From JBOFBH01 sp051657715 (GTDB lineage: Bacteria; Actinomycetota; Actinomycetes; Actinomycetales; Angustibacteraceae), in the NCBI GenBank assembly GCA_051657715.1, contig JBOFLF010000044.1, positions 37,811 to 101,810 of the forward strand: 64,000 nt of DNA, in the 5' to 3' direction. Of this stretch, positions 17,126 to 25,418 are shown piece by piece. The notes beneath the pieces are model-generated. The model was not told the origin of the DNA. It searched no databases and was given only the letters and a program-made list of their open reading frames with translations. The translations under genes and the position numbers were made by a program. Each line of letters begins with the position of its first letter. The first letter of the stretch is position 1.

Positions 17126-17527
17126 TCAGCCGACGGCTGTCGGAAGCGAGGCGAACAGATCGACGGGGCGGCCATCCGGGTCGTGCAGGACGGCGTACCG
17201 CTGGCCCCAGAACGCGTCCCACGGGGGCAGGTGGCCGTGGTGGCCGGCGGCGGTCAGCCGGGAGTACGTCACGTCGACGTCCGACGGGTCATCGCAAGCG
17301 AACGCCATCGCCGACCGATGACCCCCGGTTGGCGGCGTCCAGCTGGGGTCGAACGAGCGAATCGTGTCCTCGGTGTCGAACGCCAGCAGCAGGCCACCCA
17401 CCTCGATCTCGACGTGCGGCTCGGCATCGGCGCCCGCTGGGATGGCCAGCCCGACGTCGCGGTAGAAGGAGAGGGTGGCGGCCATGTCGGCGACCACCAG
17501 CTCGATGACGGCAGGTCGTGGGCTCAT
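17126..17527 (-). CDS. VOC (glyoxalase/bleomycin-resistance fold) protein
   Basis: A 133-residue protein starting at ATG 17527. It shows the paired beta-alpha-beta-beta-beta modules of the vicinal oxygen chelate fold: VIELVVADMAATLSFYRDVGL, EIEVGGLLLAFDTED, SRLTAAGHHGHLPPWDAFWG and AVLHDPDGRPVDLF. A Glu near the N-terminal strand, a His in AGHHG and D/E near the end could hold a metal. The substrate cannot be told from sequence. Confidence 0.85.
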   Translation of the reverse strand: MSPRPAVIELVVADMAATLSFYRDVGLAIPAGADAEPHVEIEVGGLLLAFDTEDTIRSFDPSWTPPTGGHRSAMAFACDDPSDVDVTYSRLTAAGHHGHLPPWDAFWGQRYAVLHDPDGRPVDLFASLPTAVG

Positions 17528-17610
17528 GCGCGCCACCGTAGCCACCCCGTCCGACAGCGAAGGGTGGTCGATCTTCGTACCTGCCTGACGCGGTCGCTGC
17601 GTCCTGGGCG

Positions 17611-18933
17611 ATGACCCGGCAGGGTAGGCGGGTGGTCACGATCGCTGTCGCCGCCCGCGGGGACGCCCGCGCCACCGCGACCACCCTGGCCACCCTGCGC
17701 TGGGACGCGGGGCCGCTGCTGAACGATGCTCGGCTGCTGGTGGTGGACGACCGCCCCGGGTACCAGCACTCCGCCGCGATCGCCGAGCTGGCCTCGACGT
17801 ACGGCGGGGTGCTGGTGGCGAGCGACGAGGTCGAGGGCTGGGCGACGATCGCCGTGGCGGTGGACTCCGCCGCACCGGGGCCGCTGGTGCTGATCGAGTC
17901 CGGCGTGATCCCTCGGCCGGGCGCCCTGACCGCTGCCGTGGCCAGGGTCGACCAGGACCCGACCGCCGTCACCCTGACGCCCGCGGCCTCGGACGGCGCG
18001 GTCCCGGTGGAGGTGGTGGTCTGCGATCGCGGGCGGTGGCCGAAGCTGCCGCCATTCCGCGGGTTCGGTGGCATGGACGCCGAGATGCTGCGGCGATCGT
18101 GGCAGGCAGCCGGGTCGCGGGTCCGGATCGGCCAGCTGGGTGTGCGCACCGTGGACGTCGACCGTCTGCACGGTCAGCCGGCCGCGGCTGCGCGCAACGC
18201 GCTGCTGGGCGTCCGGTGGGTCGGCGCGGACAGGACTGCCGAGGCGACGCTGCGACGTCGTCTCGGCGACGGCCTGGTCGACGCCGCCGTCGCCACGCTG
18301 GACCGGGAGGCGGCGTCCCCGCTCGCTGCCGCGGACGCGGTGTACTGGCTGCCGCACGCCCAGGCCCGCGCCGGGTGGCCGGCGGCGCTCGCCGCGTTCG
18401 ACGTCGGCGGGATCGGCTGGCTGCCGCGCCGGCTGCCCCGGGTGGAGGTGTCCTTGACCGGCGAACAGCGGACCGCGGTCACCGTCGGTGCGATCGCCCG
18501 ACGGGCTCGCCTGCGTGGGTGGTCGTCGGTCGTCGTCGTCGAGGGGCAGTTCGGACTGGCGGCTGTCGGCGCGGGTGCGTTTGATGACCCGCCAGGGGAT
18601 ACATCCGCGTCCGGGTCTGGCGAGGGTCTCGGATGGCGGCTCGGCCCACGGGCTGCCGTCGCGGCTCGGCCCGCGGATGTGCTGGTGCTGGACGGCCAGC
18701 CCTGGGACAGCCTGCGATCCCCGCTCGCTGTCCAGCTGGGGCCGCGTGCCCTGGCTGAGGTGGCCGACGCGGTGCCGGCGCGCAGCGCGGACGTCGCGGC
18801 CTGGGTGGCCGCTGGTGGTGCGGTGGCGTCCGTGCTGCAGGACGCCGGTGCCGCCGGCCGGCTCCGAGCGGGGACGGTGCGGCCGCCGTTGGTGACCCGC
18901 CCACCGCTGGCTGGTGCCTGGCTGCGGTGGTGA
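17611..18933 (+). CDS. Glycosyltransferase-like protein
   Basis: About 440 residues. The first ~200 resemble a GT-A fold glycosyltransferase (VTIAVAARGDARATATTLATL, ARLLVVDDRPGY, LIESGVIPRPGALTAAVARV, and FRGFGGMDAEMLRRSWQAAG, like the GGxDxE region of GT2/GT25 enzymes). The C-terminal half is Ala/Arg-rich without clear motifs. A start at the internal GTG (17632) is also possible. It faces the GT25-like gene across 110 bp; both probably decorate a surface glycan (inference). Confidence 0.6.
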   Translation: MTRQGRRVVTIAVAARGDARATATTLATLRWDAGPLLNDARLLVVDDRPGYQHSAAIAELASTYGGVLVASDEVEGWATIAVAVDSAAPGPLVLIESGVIPRPGALTAAVARVDQDPTAVTLTPAASDGAVPVEVVVCDRGRWPKLPPFRGFGGMDAEMLRRSWQAAGSRVRIGQLGVRTVDVDRLHGQPAAAARNALLGVRWVGADRTAEATLRRRLGDGLVDAAVATLDREAASPLAAADAVYWLPHAQARAGWPAALAAFDVGGIGWLPRRLPRVEVSLTGEQRTAVTVGAIARRARLRGWSSVVVVEGQFGLAAVGAGAFDDPPGDTSASGSGEGLGWRLGPRAAVAARPADVLVLDGQPWDSLRSPLAVQLGPRALAEVADAVPARSADVAAWVAAGGAVASVLQDAGAAGRLRAGTVRPPLVTRPPLAGAWLRW

Positions 18934-18984
18934 TCGGGGGCTGCGGTGGTGATCGGGGGCTGCGGTGGTGATCGGGGGCTGCGG
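18922..18984. repeat. Tandem repeat, 19-bp unit, 3 copies plus 6 bp
   Basis: Perfect units CTGCGGTGGTGATCGGGGG at 18922-18940, 18941-18959 and 18960-18978, then CTGCGG. The first copy includes the end and stop codon of the glycosyltransferase gene; the rest lies in the convergent gap. Confidence 0.97.
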
Positions 18985-19045
18985 CCGGCCCGTTGATCGA
19001 CGCCCGCGCGCCCAGGTCAGTGCAGGGTCAGGGCGCGAGGCATGG

Positions 19046-20560
19046 TCAGGGCGCGGTCCAGGCCGGATCGAGATGCCATGGGGTCTGCGGGGTGAACCGG
19101 CGTACCTCGTGGGAGTCCAGGACGACGCGGCGCCGGGTCAGCTGGTCGGCCTGGGCGGCCAGCCGGGGCCACGCGGACCAGCCCCGCAACCGCCCCGAGA
19201 CCAGCTGCGCGGCGTACCAGTTGTCGATCGGGCCATGCGCGTCGACGAACCGGTGGGCGCTCGCCAGGTCCGCCGGCAGCTCGGCGAGCAACAGCGGGAA
19301 GGCGCGCTCGTGCACCAGGTAGGCATGCGCGGAGTACAGGTCGACGCCGGCCAGGTCGACCACCGGCCCGGCGTCCGGGTCGCCGGCCCACGGCACGTCG
19401 TCCCAGCGGGGTCGATCGCCGCCGAGGAAGCCCAGGTCCCACTGCGCGGGCAGGTGAGCCAGGACGTCGACGAGTCGGTGCTCCGCGTCCGCCGCGAACA
19501 CCACGTCGTCCTCCAGGATCAGCACGGTCCGCAGCCGTCGGCGGGCGGCGTCCGCGATCACCCCACGGTGCGAGAGGGCGATCGCCTCCGGGACCGCCCC
19601 CTGGTGCTCGACCGCCGGGAACCATCCCAACCGGTGCCCCAACCCCTGGTCCTGGACTCGGACGCTCAGGTCGCGTCGGCGAGCGGTCTGTGCCTGGGTG
19701 CTGATGGCCACCACGGCATCGATCGCCCACCACGGCGAAGCCTGCTCCTGCTCCAGCTCCTGGCGCACCCGCCCGACCAGCAACGGGTCGAGCCGGACGG
19801 CGTCCTGGCCAGGGCCGTTCTGATGAAGACCGTCCTGGCGCTGGCCGGTCGAGCCGCCGCCACAGGGGGCGGCGATCAGCTCGTTGCGCAACGAGCTGCG
19901 CCACGGGTAGGCGGCGAACGCCGGCCCGCGCAATCCGGCGTCCACGGCGCGCAACCGGTCATCGAACCGGACAGCGCCCCCGCGCGCGGCGACAGCGTGC
20001 TCGACCGCACCCCATCCGCCGGGGCCGACCAGGCGCGGTTCGACGACGAGCGGCGTGCGGCACCCGATCGCGAGCAGACCCGGGTGCGGCTGACCCGGGT
20101 GCGGCTGAGACAGGTGCGGCTGAGACAGGTGTGGCTGAGACGGGGCGGCTGGCGCCGCGGAGCCCGACCTCGACCCGGTTCGGACCGCTTCCGCGCCGAC
20201 GACAAGGTCGTCGTCCAGGCCGTCCAGGACGGCAGCCAGCAAGGCGGGGTCCAGGTCGGGGACCACGTCCCCGCCCAGCACCAGGACCGCACGGTGCCCG
20301 CGGTCGCGGGCCGCGCAGACCGCGACGGTGAGCGCTGCCCAAGAGTCCGCGGCGAGGGTCGGGACGACGACGGCGTCCGGGTGCTGCTGGACCAGCGCGA
20401 CCGCCCCTTGGTGGCCGGTCAGCGCGATCGGAGACGGTGGTGGCCGGTCGTGCGGGTGCCGGTCGCGCGCTCGCACGACGAGGGTCCGCCAGGTCCGCAG
20501 CAGGTGGCTCGGCTCGATCGCCCAGGTGCACCACAAGGGTTCGCGGGGGTCGCTGGCCAC
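19046..20560 (-). CDS. Glycosyltransferase with GT25-like C-terminal domain
   Basis: A 504-residue protein. Residues ~270-504 look like glycosyltransferase family 25: GWFPAVEHQGAVPEAIALSH, then VIADAARRRLRTVLILEDDVVF with the EDD motif, then LYSAHAYLVHERAF and GPIDNWYAAQLVSGRL. Residues 1-260 look like a second, degenerate GT-A domain (VVVPTLAADSWAALTVAV, LVLGGDVVPDLDPALL, with GGD at the usual DxD place). So this may be a fused two-domain enzyme. A short repeat (SQPHL/GQPHP) near residues 140-160 comes from a 15-bp tandem array. Acceptor unknown. Confidence 0.75.
   Translation of the reverse strand: MASDPREPLWCTWAIEPSHLLRTWRTLVVRARDRHPHDRPPPSPIALTGHQGAVALVQQHPDAVVVPTLAADSWAALTVAVCAARDRGHRAVLVLGGDVVPDLDPALLAAVLDGLDDDLVVGAEAVRTGSRSGSAAPAAPSQPHLSQPHLSQPHPGQPHPGLLAIGCRTPLVVEPRLVGPGGWGAVEHAVAARGGAVRFDDRLRAVDAGLRGPAFAAYPWRSSLRNELIAAPCGGGSTGQRQDGLHQNGPGQDAVRLDPLLVGRVRQELEQEQASPWWAIDAVVAISTQAQTARRRDLSVRVQDQGLGHRLGWFPAVEHQGAVPEAIALSHRGVIADAARRRLRTVLILEDDVVFAADAEHRLVDVLAHLPAQWDLGFLGGDRPRWDDVPWAGDPDAGPVVDLAGVDLYSAHAYLVHERAFPLLLAELPADLASAHRFVDAHGPIDNWYAAQLVSGRLRGWSAWPRLAAQADQLTRRRVVLDSHEVRRFTPQTPWHLDPAWTAP
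20081..20140. repeat. Tandem repeat, 15-bp unit, 4 copies
   Basis: Imperfect units of the type CAGGTGCGGCTGAGA at 20081, 20096, 20111 and 20126. It is in frame inside the GT25-like gene and encodes a QPHLS-type pentapeptide repeat on the minus strand. Confidence 0.9.
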
Positions 20561-20607
20561 CGCCCGACCGTAGCTCGGCCGGTGTAACTCGTGCCCGCCT
20601 TCTCCCC

Positions 20608-21996
20608 ATGAAAGCGGGCACCGCCCGGCAGACTGCGGTGGTGAGCGGACGACAGTGGCGACGGATCTCGGTGTTGGCGCCGATCGGCAGCGTCCTCGGG
20701 CTGGCCGCGGTGCCGATGGCGAGTCTGCCGTCGTACGCGGCTGCGTTGAGCTGCGGCGCGTTCGAGCGGATCGCGTTCGACCCGGGCGACCCGGACGGCG
20801 TGACGTGGGTCGTGCCGGATGATGCTGACGAGGTACGGGTACGAGCCGCGGGCGGTCGCGGCGGGTCCGCGACGGCCACCACGAACCGGTACCGGGGCGC
20901 CGACCTCCAGCCGACCTTCCAACCGGCGCCGAGTGGCCCGCGAGCTGGTGGTTTGGGGGCGGTCGTCACCGAGCAGCTCCCGGTCAGGGCAGGCGAGACC
21001 CTGGTCGTGGTGCCCGGTGGGGGTGCACAGGGTGCGCAGGGCGGGGTGAACGGCGGCGGGGACACCCTCGTCGGTGGCAACGACTTCTTCGCAGGCGGCG
21101 GAGGCGGCGCTTCTGATGTCCGGCAAGGGGGCAGCGGCCCGGACGCCCGGGTGATCGTGGCCGGTGGCGGTGGCGGCACCGCCGCGGCCACGTGGTGGGA
21201 CGTCGACGTCGCGCGCGCCGAGGTTCCGCCGCCGTCGCCGCCCCCCGGCTTCTACGGCGCCGGCGGCGACGCGGGCCGGTCCGGCGGCACGTCAGGTGGG
21301 TACCTGGGCGGTGTGGCGTCTAGGGATGGCCAGTTCCAGGGCCCGTCCAACTTCGGCGGGGGCAGCTACTCCGGTCAGATCACCGGTGGTCGTTCCGGGG
21401 CGCTGACCGCGGCCGGCGACGGTGGCACCGCCACCGTGACCGGGGGGCCCAGCTCCTTCGTCACCGTCCAGGGCGATGCCGGCGTCGGCCCGCTGGGCGG
21501 CGATGGCGATGGTTCCTACAGCGCTAGCCCTTTCCTCGGTCGCGCGATCGCTGGGGGCGGGGGCGGTGGCTACTACGGCGGGGGCAGCGGGTCAGCGGTT
21601 GGTTTCGGTACCGCGTCGCTGCCGACCCAGGTGCTGGCGTCCGGCGGCGGTGGTGGCTCCAGCCTGGGTGAGGTGACCGGGCTGAACGGCCAGATCGACG
21701 GGTACGTCGACCTGGCCGTCTGCACCGAAGAACCGGACCCGCCGCCGACCGATGGCCCAGATCCCACTCCCGGCCCCGATGCCGGGGGAGTGGCCGACGA
21801 GCGCGACCCTCGGTTGCTCAGCGGCGCCGACGATGACGCAGATCAGGCGTCGGACGCCGCAACCCTGCCCGACACCGGTACTGCGAGCACCGCGGCGTGG
21901 TGGGGTCTGGCCGCGCTCGGCGCCGGCACCGGGTTGATCGTGGTGTCGCGGCGGCGCCACGGTCGCGGTGCCGGGTCAGTGACGGCCGACGGCTAG
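20608..21996 (+). CDS. Glycine-rich LPDTG wall-anchored protein
   Basis: 462 residues from ATG 20608 (GTG 20641 is also possible). The signal peptide is RRISVLAPIGSVLGLAAVPMAS, with cleavage near SYAAA. The body is very Gly-rich with repeated GGGGG blocks (FFAGGGGGASDVRQGG, VIVAGGGGGTAAA, IAGGGGGGYYGGGSG), an architecture shared with secreted Gly-rich proteins of Gram-positives. Two Cys occur (LSCGAF and VCTEEP). A Pro/Asp linker precedes LPDTG, a hydrophobic helix and RRR, a classic sortase signal. Probably a covalently attached surface protein; binding role unknown. Confidence 0.8.
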   Translation: MKAGTARQTAVVSGRQWRRISVLAPIGSVLGLAAVPMASLPSYAAALSCGAFERIAFDPGDPDGVTWVVPDDADEVRVRAAGGRGGSATATTNRYRGADLQPTFQPAPSGPRAGGLGAVVTEQLPVRAGETLVVVPGGGAQGAQGGVNGGGDTLVGGNDFFAGGGGGASDVRQGGSGPDARVIVAGGGGGTAAATWWDVDVARAEVPPPSPPPGFYGAGGDAGRSGGTSGGYLGGVASRDGQFQGPSNFGGGSYSGQITGGRSGALTAAGDGGTATVTGGPSSFVTVQGDAGVGPLGGDGDGSYSASPFLGRAIAGGGGGGYYGGGSGSAVGFGTASLPTQVLASGGGGGSSLGEVTGLNGQIDGYVDLAVCTEEPDPPPTDGPDPTPGPDAGGVADERDPRLLSGADDDADQASDAATLPDTGTASTAAWWGLAALGAGTGLIVVSRRRHGRGAGSVTADG

Positions 21997-22057
21997 GATC
22001 GGCCGCGTCCCGAGCGTCCCGCCGGGTCTTCCGCCGCTCGAACCGGAGGGGTCGTCC

Positions 22058-23371
22058 GTGGGCCTGGTCGTGCAGAAGTACGGGGGGTCCTCCGTAGCCG
22101 ACGCGGACGCGATCAAGCGGGTCGCCCGGCGGATCGTGCACACCGTGGACGCGGGCAACCAGGTCGTCGTCGTGGTCTCCGCGATGGGCGACACCACGGA
22201 CGACCTGCGGGACTTGGCCCAGCAGGTATCGCCGCGACCGCCGGCCCGCGAGCTCGACATGCTGCTCACCGCGGGCGAGCGGATCTCCATGGCAGTGCTG
22301 GCGATGGCGATCGCCGACCTCGGGCACCAGGCCCGGTCGTACACCGGCAGCCAGGCCGGGGTGATCACCGACTCGGTGCACGGCAAGGCCCGGATCATCG
22401 ACATCACTCCTGGCCGGATCCGGCAGGCGTTGGACGGCGGCGCGGTCGCGATCGTGGCCGGCTTCCAGGGGGTCAGTCAGGACACCAAGGAGATCACCAC
22501 CCTCGGCCGCGGTGCGTCCGACACCACCGCGGTGGCGCTGGCTGCCGCGCTCGGCGCGGATGTCTGCGAGATCTACACCGATGTGGACGGGGTGTTCACC
22601 GCGGACCCGCGGATCGTGCCGTCCGCCCGCCGGATCGAGCGGATCAGCACCGCGGAGATGCTGGAGATGGCCGCGTGCGGCACCAAGGTGCTGCACCTGC
22701 GGTGTGTGGAGTACGCCCGCCGGTACGGCGTCCCGGTGCACGTGCGCTCCTCGTTCAGCGACCGGCCCGGCACCTGGGTCGCAGACCCGCCCCTCGACGT
22801 GACACCCGACGCAACACCCGGTGGCCTACCCGATGGACAGGACGGCAGCATGGAGCAGGCGATCATCTCCGGCGTCTCGCACGACCGTAGCGAGGCCAAG
22901 ATCACCGTGGTCGGCGTCCCCGACGAGCCGGGGAAGGCGGCCACGCTGTTCCAGGCGGTGGCGGGTGCGGAGATCAACATCGACATGATCGTGCAGAACG
23001 TGTCCACCGCCGCGACCGGGCGCACCGACGTCTCGTTCACCCTGCCGAAGACCGACGGGGTGCTGGCGATGTCCACCCTGGAGAGCATCCAGGGTGCGGT
23101 CGGCTTCGGTTCGTTGGTGTACGACGACCAGATCGGCAAGGTCTCGCTGATCGGCGCCGGCATGCGCACGCACCCGGGCGTCTCGGCGACGTTCTTCTCC
23201 GCGCTCGCCGAGGCCGGGGTCAACATCGAGATGATCTCCACCTCGGAGATCCGGATCTCGGTGGTCACCCGCGCGCAGGACGTGGACACTGCGGTCCGGG
23301 CCGTGCACACCGCGTTCGGGTTGGACGCCGAGCAGATCGAGGCCGTCGTCTACGGCGGCACCGGCCGCTGA
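22058..23371 (+). CDS. lysC: Aspartokinase
   Basis: 437 residues; phosphorylates aspartate at the head of the Lys/Thr/Met and diaminopimelate pathway. The GTG start follows GGAGG and gives VGLVVQKYGGSSVADADAIKRVA, the kinase signature. Other conserved parts are TLGRGASDTTAVALAAAL and DVCEIYTDVDGVFTADPRI. Two C-terminal ACT domains (about residues 270-437: ITVVGVPDEPGKAATLF and GAGMRTHPGVSATFFSALAEAGVNIEMISTSE) give feedback control. Actinobacterial lysC often has an internal start for a beta subunit; an internal ATG (MEQAIISG, 22850) is well placed for that. The usual partner asd is not next to it. Confidence 0.97.
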   Translation: MGLVVQKYGGSSVADADAIKRVARRIVHTVDAGNQVVVVVSAMGDTTDDLRDLAQQVSPRPPARELDMLLTAGERISMAVLAMAIADLGHQARSYTGSQAGVITDSVHGKARIIDITPGRIRQALDGGAVAIVAGFQGVSQDTKEITTLGRGASDTTAVALAAALGADVCEIYTDVDGVFTADPRIVPSARRIERISTAEMLEMAACGTKVLHLRCVEYARRYGVPVHVRSSFSDRPGTWVADPPLDVTPDATPGGLPDGQDGSMEQAIISGVSHDRSEAKITVVGVPDEPGKAATLFQAVAGAEINIDMIVQNVSTAATGRTDVSFTLPKTDGVLAMSTLESIQGAVGFGSLVYDDQIGKVSLIGAGMRTHPGVSATFFSALAEAGVNIEMISTSEIRISVVTRAQDVDTAVRAVHTAFGLDAEQIEAVVYGGTGR

Positions 23372-23536
23372 CCGTTCACCACCGATTGACGGCTGGACAG
23401 CTCTGTCCACGTCCACACGGCCGCCGGTCCTGCCTTGATAGGAACGGTTCTGGCCCGCTGTGAGGTGGCTCGCGACGAGCGGGCAGGCCGAACTCCGGCC
23501 TGGAAATCGGGTTTCGACGACATCGTCGTTGGCCAC

Positions 23537-23560
23537 TCCCTTGCTTAGTTGTGCAAGGGA
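23537..23560. promoter_or_regulatory. Inverted repeat between lysC and the secreted protease
   Basis: TCCCTTGC (23537-23544) pairs with GCAAGGGA (23553-23560) over an 8-nt AT-rich loop. It could terminate lysC or be an operator for the protease gene, which starts 85 bp downstream. Confidence 0.4.
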
Positions 23561-23644
23561 TCCGAGGTATCACGCCGCTCAGTCGTTGCTCTTCATCTTG
23601 GGTGAGCGCCCACTTCATGCGCGATTCGATACTGGAGGAGACCG

Positions 23645-24736
23645 ATGAAAACCAGCGTAAGAATCCATCGATGCGTGGTGCCTGTCGCGGTGGTCGCGGC
23701 GGTGACACTGGTGCCCGGGCTGGCTCAGGCGCAGTCGTCGCGTCCGGATCAGACCGAGCAGCAGAAGGTCGCCAGCCAGACGGTCGGTCTGGCCACCGCG
23801 GCCGGATCGGGTAGATCAGGGTCGTTGGCGGACGAGGCCGCGGCTCGGCGTCGGGCACCGGCCGACTCCTCGAAGGTGCCGGGTCGGGTGGTCGATCGAG
23901 TAGCCGGTGATGACCTGCGCAGCAGCAAGCGGTTCACCCGGTCTTCGCTCGGGCAGTTGAAGCAGCAGCTGGAGGGCGCCGCCGGGCATCACGGGGAGAG
24001 CTTCGGGTTTTACTACGACGCCCGTCGCGACGCCGTGGTCCTCGAGGGCGACGTCGCCCGGACCCGGCTGCCGCGAGCAGCGTTGGCCAGTGGCCAGCTC
24101 GTGGTGAAGTACACCGCCGATGCTCGGCGGGTGGGGCGGTACAACGACACCACGCCGTTCTGGGGCGGTGCCGCGGTCTACAACGGCGGGGTGCGGTGCT
24201 CATCAGGGTTCACCGTGCAGAACAGCAGCGGTGCTCGCAGCATGGTGACCGCCGGGCACTGTGGGAACGTCGGGTCGGTGTGGAGGACGGGGGCGGGCTT
24301 GTACTTCGGCACGATGACCTCCAAGGCCTCGTTCCCGACGTGGGACTTGGCGTTGCTGTCCGGTTCCAGTTACGGCACCTACATCTACATGGGTGGCCGG
24401 ACCGGCTTCGGCACGCCCACCGGTGCCGCCGGCAACCCGGTCGTCGGTTTCTCTTACTGCGCCAGCGGCTCGACGACGTACGAGAACTGCGGCAAGGTCG
24501 CCACGTCGCTCAACGGCTCGTTCTGCGACGCCGCTGGTTGCACGCCAGGGCTGGCCACGTTCACCGGTGGAAGCGCCGTCGGCCCGGGCGACTCCGGGGG
24601 TCCGGTGGTGTTCAAGTCCGGTTCTCGGGTCTACCCACGGGGTGTGGTGATCGCCGGTGGCGGTGCAACCACATGGGCGGAGAAGTACACCACCGTGCAG
24701 AACTACTTCGGGGTCTCGGCGGTGGCGAGCCCCTGA
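23645..24736 (+). CDS. Secreted chymotrypsin-like serine protease (S1, streptogrisin-like)
   Basis: A 363-residue pre-pro-protease. The ATG follows GGAGGAG. The signal peptide ends near GLAQAQ, and a propeptide runs to about residue 170. The catalytic domain begins FWGGAAVYNGGVRCSSGFTV. The triad is His in MVTAGHC, Asp in TWDLALL and Ser in GPGDSGGPVVF. The domain Cys residues (RCSSGF/GHC, SYCAS/ENC, SFCDAAGC) fit the streptogrisin disulfide pattern. Likely an extracellular degradative protease, self-processed from its propeptide. Confidence 0.92.
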   Translation: MKTSVRIHRCVVPVAVVAAVTLVPGLAQAQSSRPDQTEQQKVASQTVGLATAAGSGRSGSLADEAAARRRAPADSSKVPGRVVDRVAGDDLRSSKRFTRSSLGQLKQQLEGAAGHHGESFGFYYDARRDAVVLEGDVARTRLPRAALASGQLVVKYTADARRVGRYNDTTPFWGGAAVYNGGVRCSSGFTVQNSSGARSMVTAGHCGNVGSVWRTGAGLYFGTMTSKASFPTWDLALLSGSSYGTYIYMGGRTGFGTPTGAAGNPVVGFSYCASGSTTYENCGKVATSLNGSFCDAAGCTPGLATFTGGSAVGPGDSGGPVVFKSGSRVYPRGVVIAGGGATTWAEKYTTVQNYFGVSAVASP

Positions 24737-24767
24737 CCGACTCGCCCGAACCCGGGATACTGACCAG

Positions 24768-25277
24768 ATGAGGTGGCGTGCCCATCGGATCCCCACGCTC
24801 GCTGCGCATTCACCGCGGCGGCACGGGACCGGTGGGCACGCTGCGTCCGGTCAGGGCATCGCGGGCCGCCTCGGCCCAGGGGCCGCCATCGTCGCTGCGG
24901 GAGTGATCACCATGTCCTCGCTGACCGGCTGCACTGATGATCCGGCTGAGGCGCCGCAGCCGCTGGCCGTCGACGTGACGTCAGCCCCGGCTGGCGCCAG
25001 CCGGGGGGCGGCGCTGAACTTCCGCGGCGCGCTCGACGGGCGGGTCGCAGGTGGCCGGGCGTGCTTGTGGGTCACCGCCCCGGACGGCACCGCCATCTCG
25101 CTGGTCTGGCCCGCCGGATCCACCGCACGACCCGACCCGCTACGCGTCCTCGCTCCCGACGGCACCGTCCTGGCCACCGTCGGCGACCGGCAACTCCCCG
25201 CCGCCGGCTACCCCGATCCGGCCCCCGGGTGCCACGGCGGCGGCACCACCTTCGTCATCGGCGCCGTCCAACGCTGA
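24768..25277 (+). CDS. Putative lipoprotein, unknown function
   Basis: 169 residues from ATG 24768, chosen because it directly precedes a plausible export signal (AAIVAAGVITMSSLTGC, lipobox LTGC at about residue 53). The long Arg/His-rich stretch before it is unusual for a signal peptide, so a downstream start is possible. The mature domain has a beta-rich appearance (GRACLWVTAPDGTAISLVWP, LRVLAPDGTVLATVGDRQLP) and ends with PGCHGGGTTFVIGAV; the two Cys may pair. No family recognised. Confidence 0.6.
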   Translation: MRWRAHRIPTLAAHSPRRHGTGGHAASGQGIAGRLGPGAAIVAAGVITMSSLTGCTDDPAEAPQPLAVDVTSAPAGASRGAALNFRGALDGRVAGGRACLWVTAPDGTAISLVWPAGSTARPDPLRVLAPDGTVLATVGDRQLPAAGYPDPAPGCHGGGTTFVIGAVQR

Positions 25278-25304
25278 GCACCGGGGCGCGCTTAGGATCT
25301 CGCT

Positions 25305-25418
25305 GTGGCGCGCAGCGACGAGGAACTCCGACGGACCCTTGCTGACAATGGGAACCCGCCGGTCGAGTTCACGGTAGATCCCAGCTACCTCGCGGTGACC
25401 ATCAGGGCGCGCACGTGA
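25305..25418 (+). CDS. Small ORF coupled to parA
   Basis: A 37-residue ORF with a GTG start: MARSDEELRRTLADNGN..., then PPVEFTVDPSYLAVTIRART. Its TGA overlaps the parA GTG in a GTGA junction, the coupling used throughout this window. The sequence is charged at the N-terminus (possible short helix with Arg-Arg) and beta-like at the C-terminus. ParA ATPases are often regulated by a short Arg-containing peptide segment of a partner protein, so a partner role is possible but unproven. No clear ribosome site. Confidence 0.5.
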   Translation: MARSDEELRRTLADNGNPPVEFTVDPSYLAVTIRART

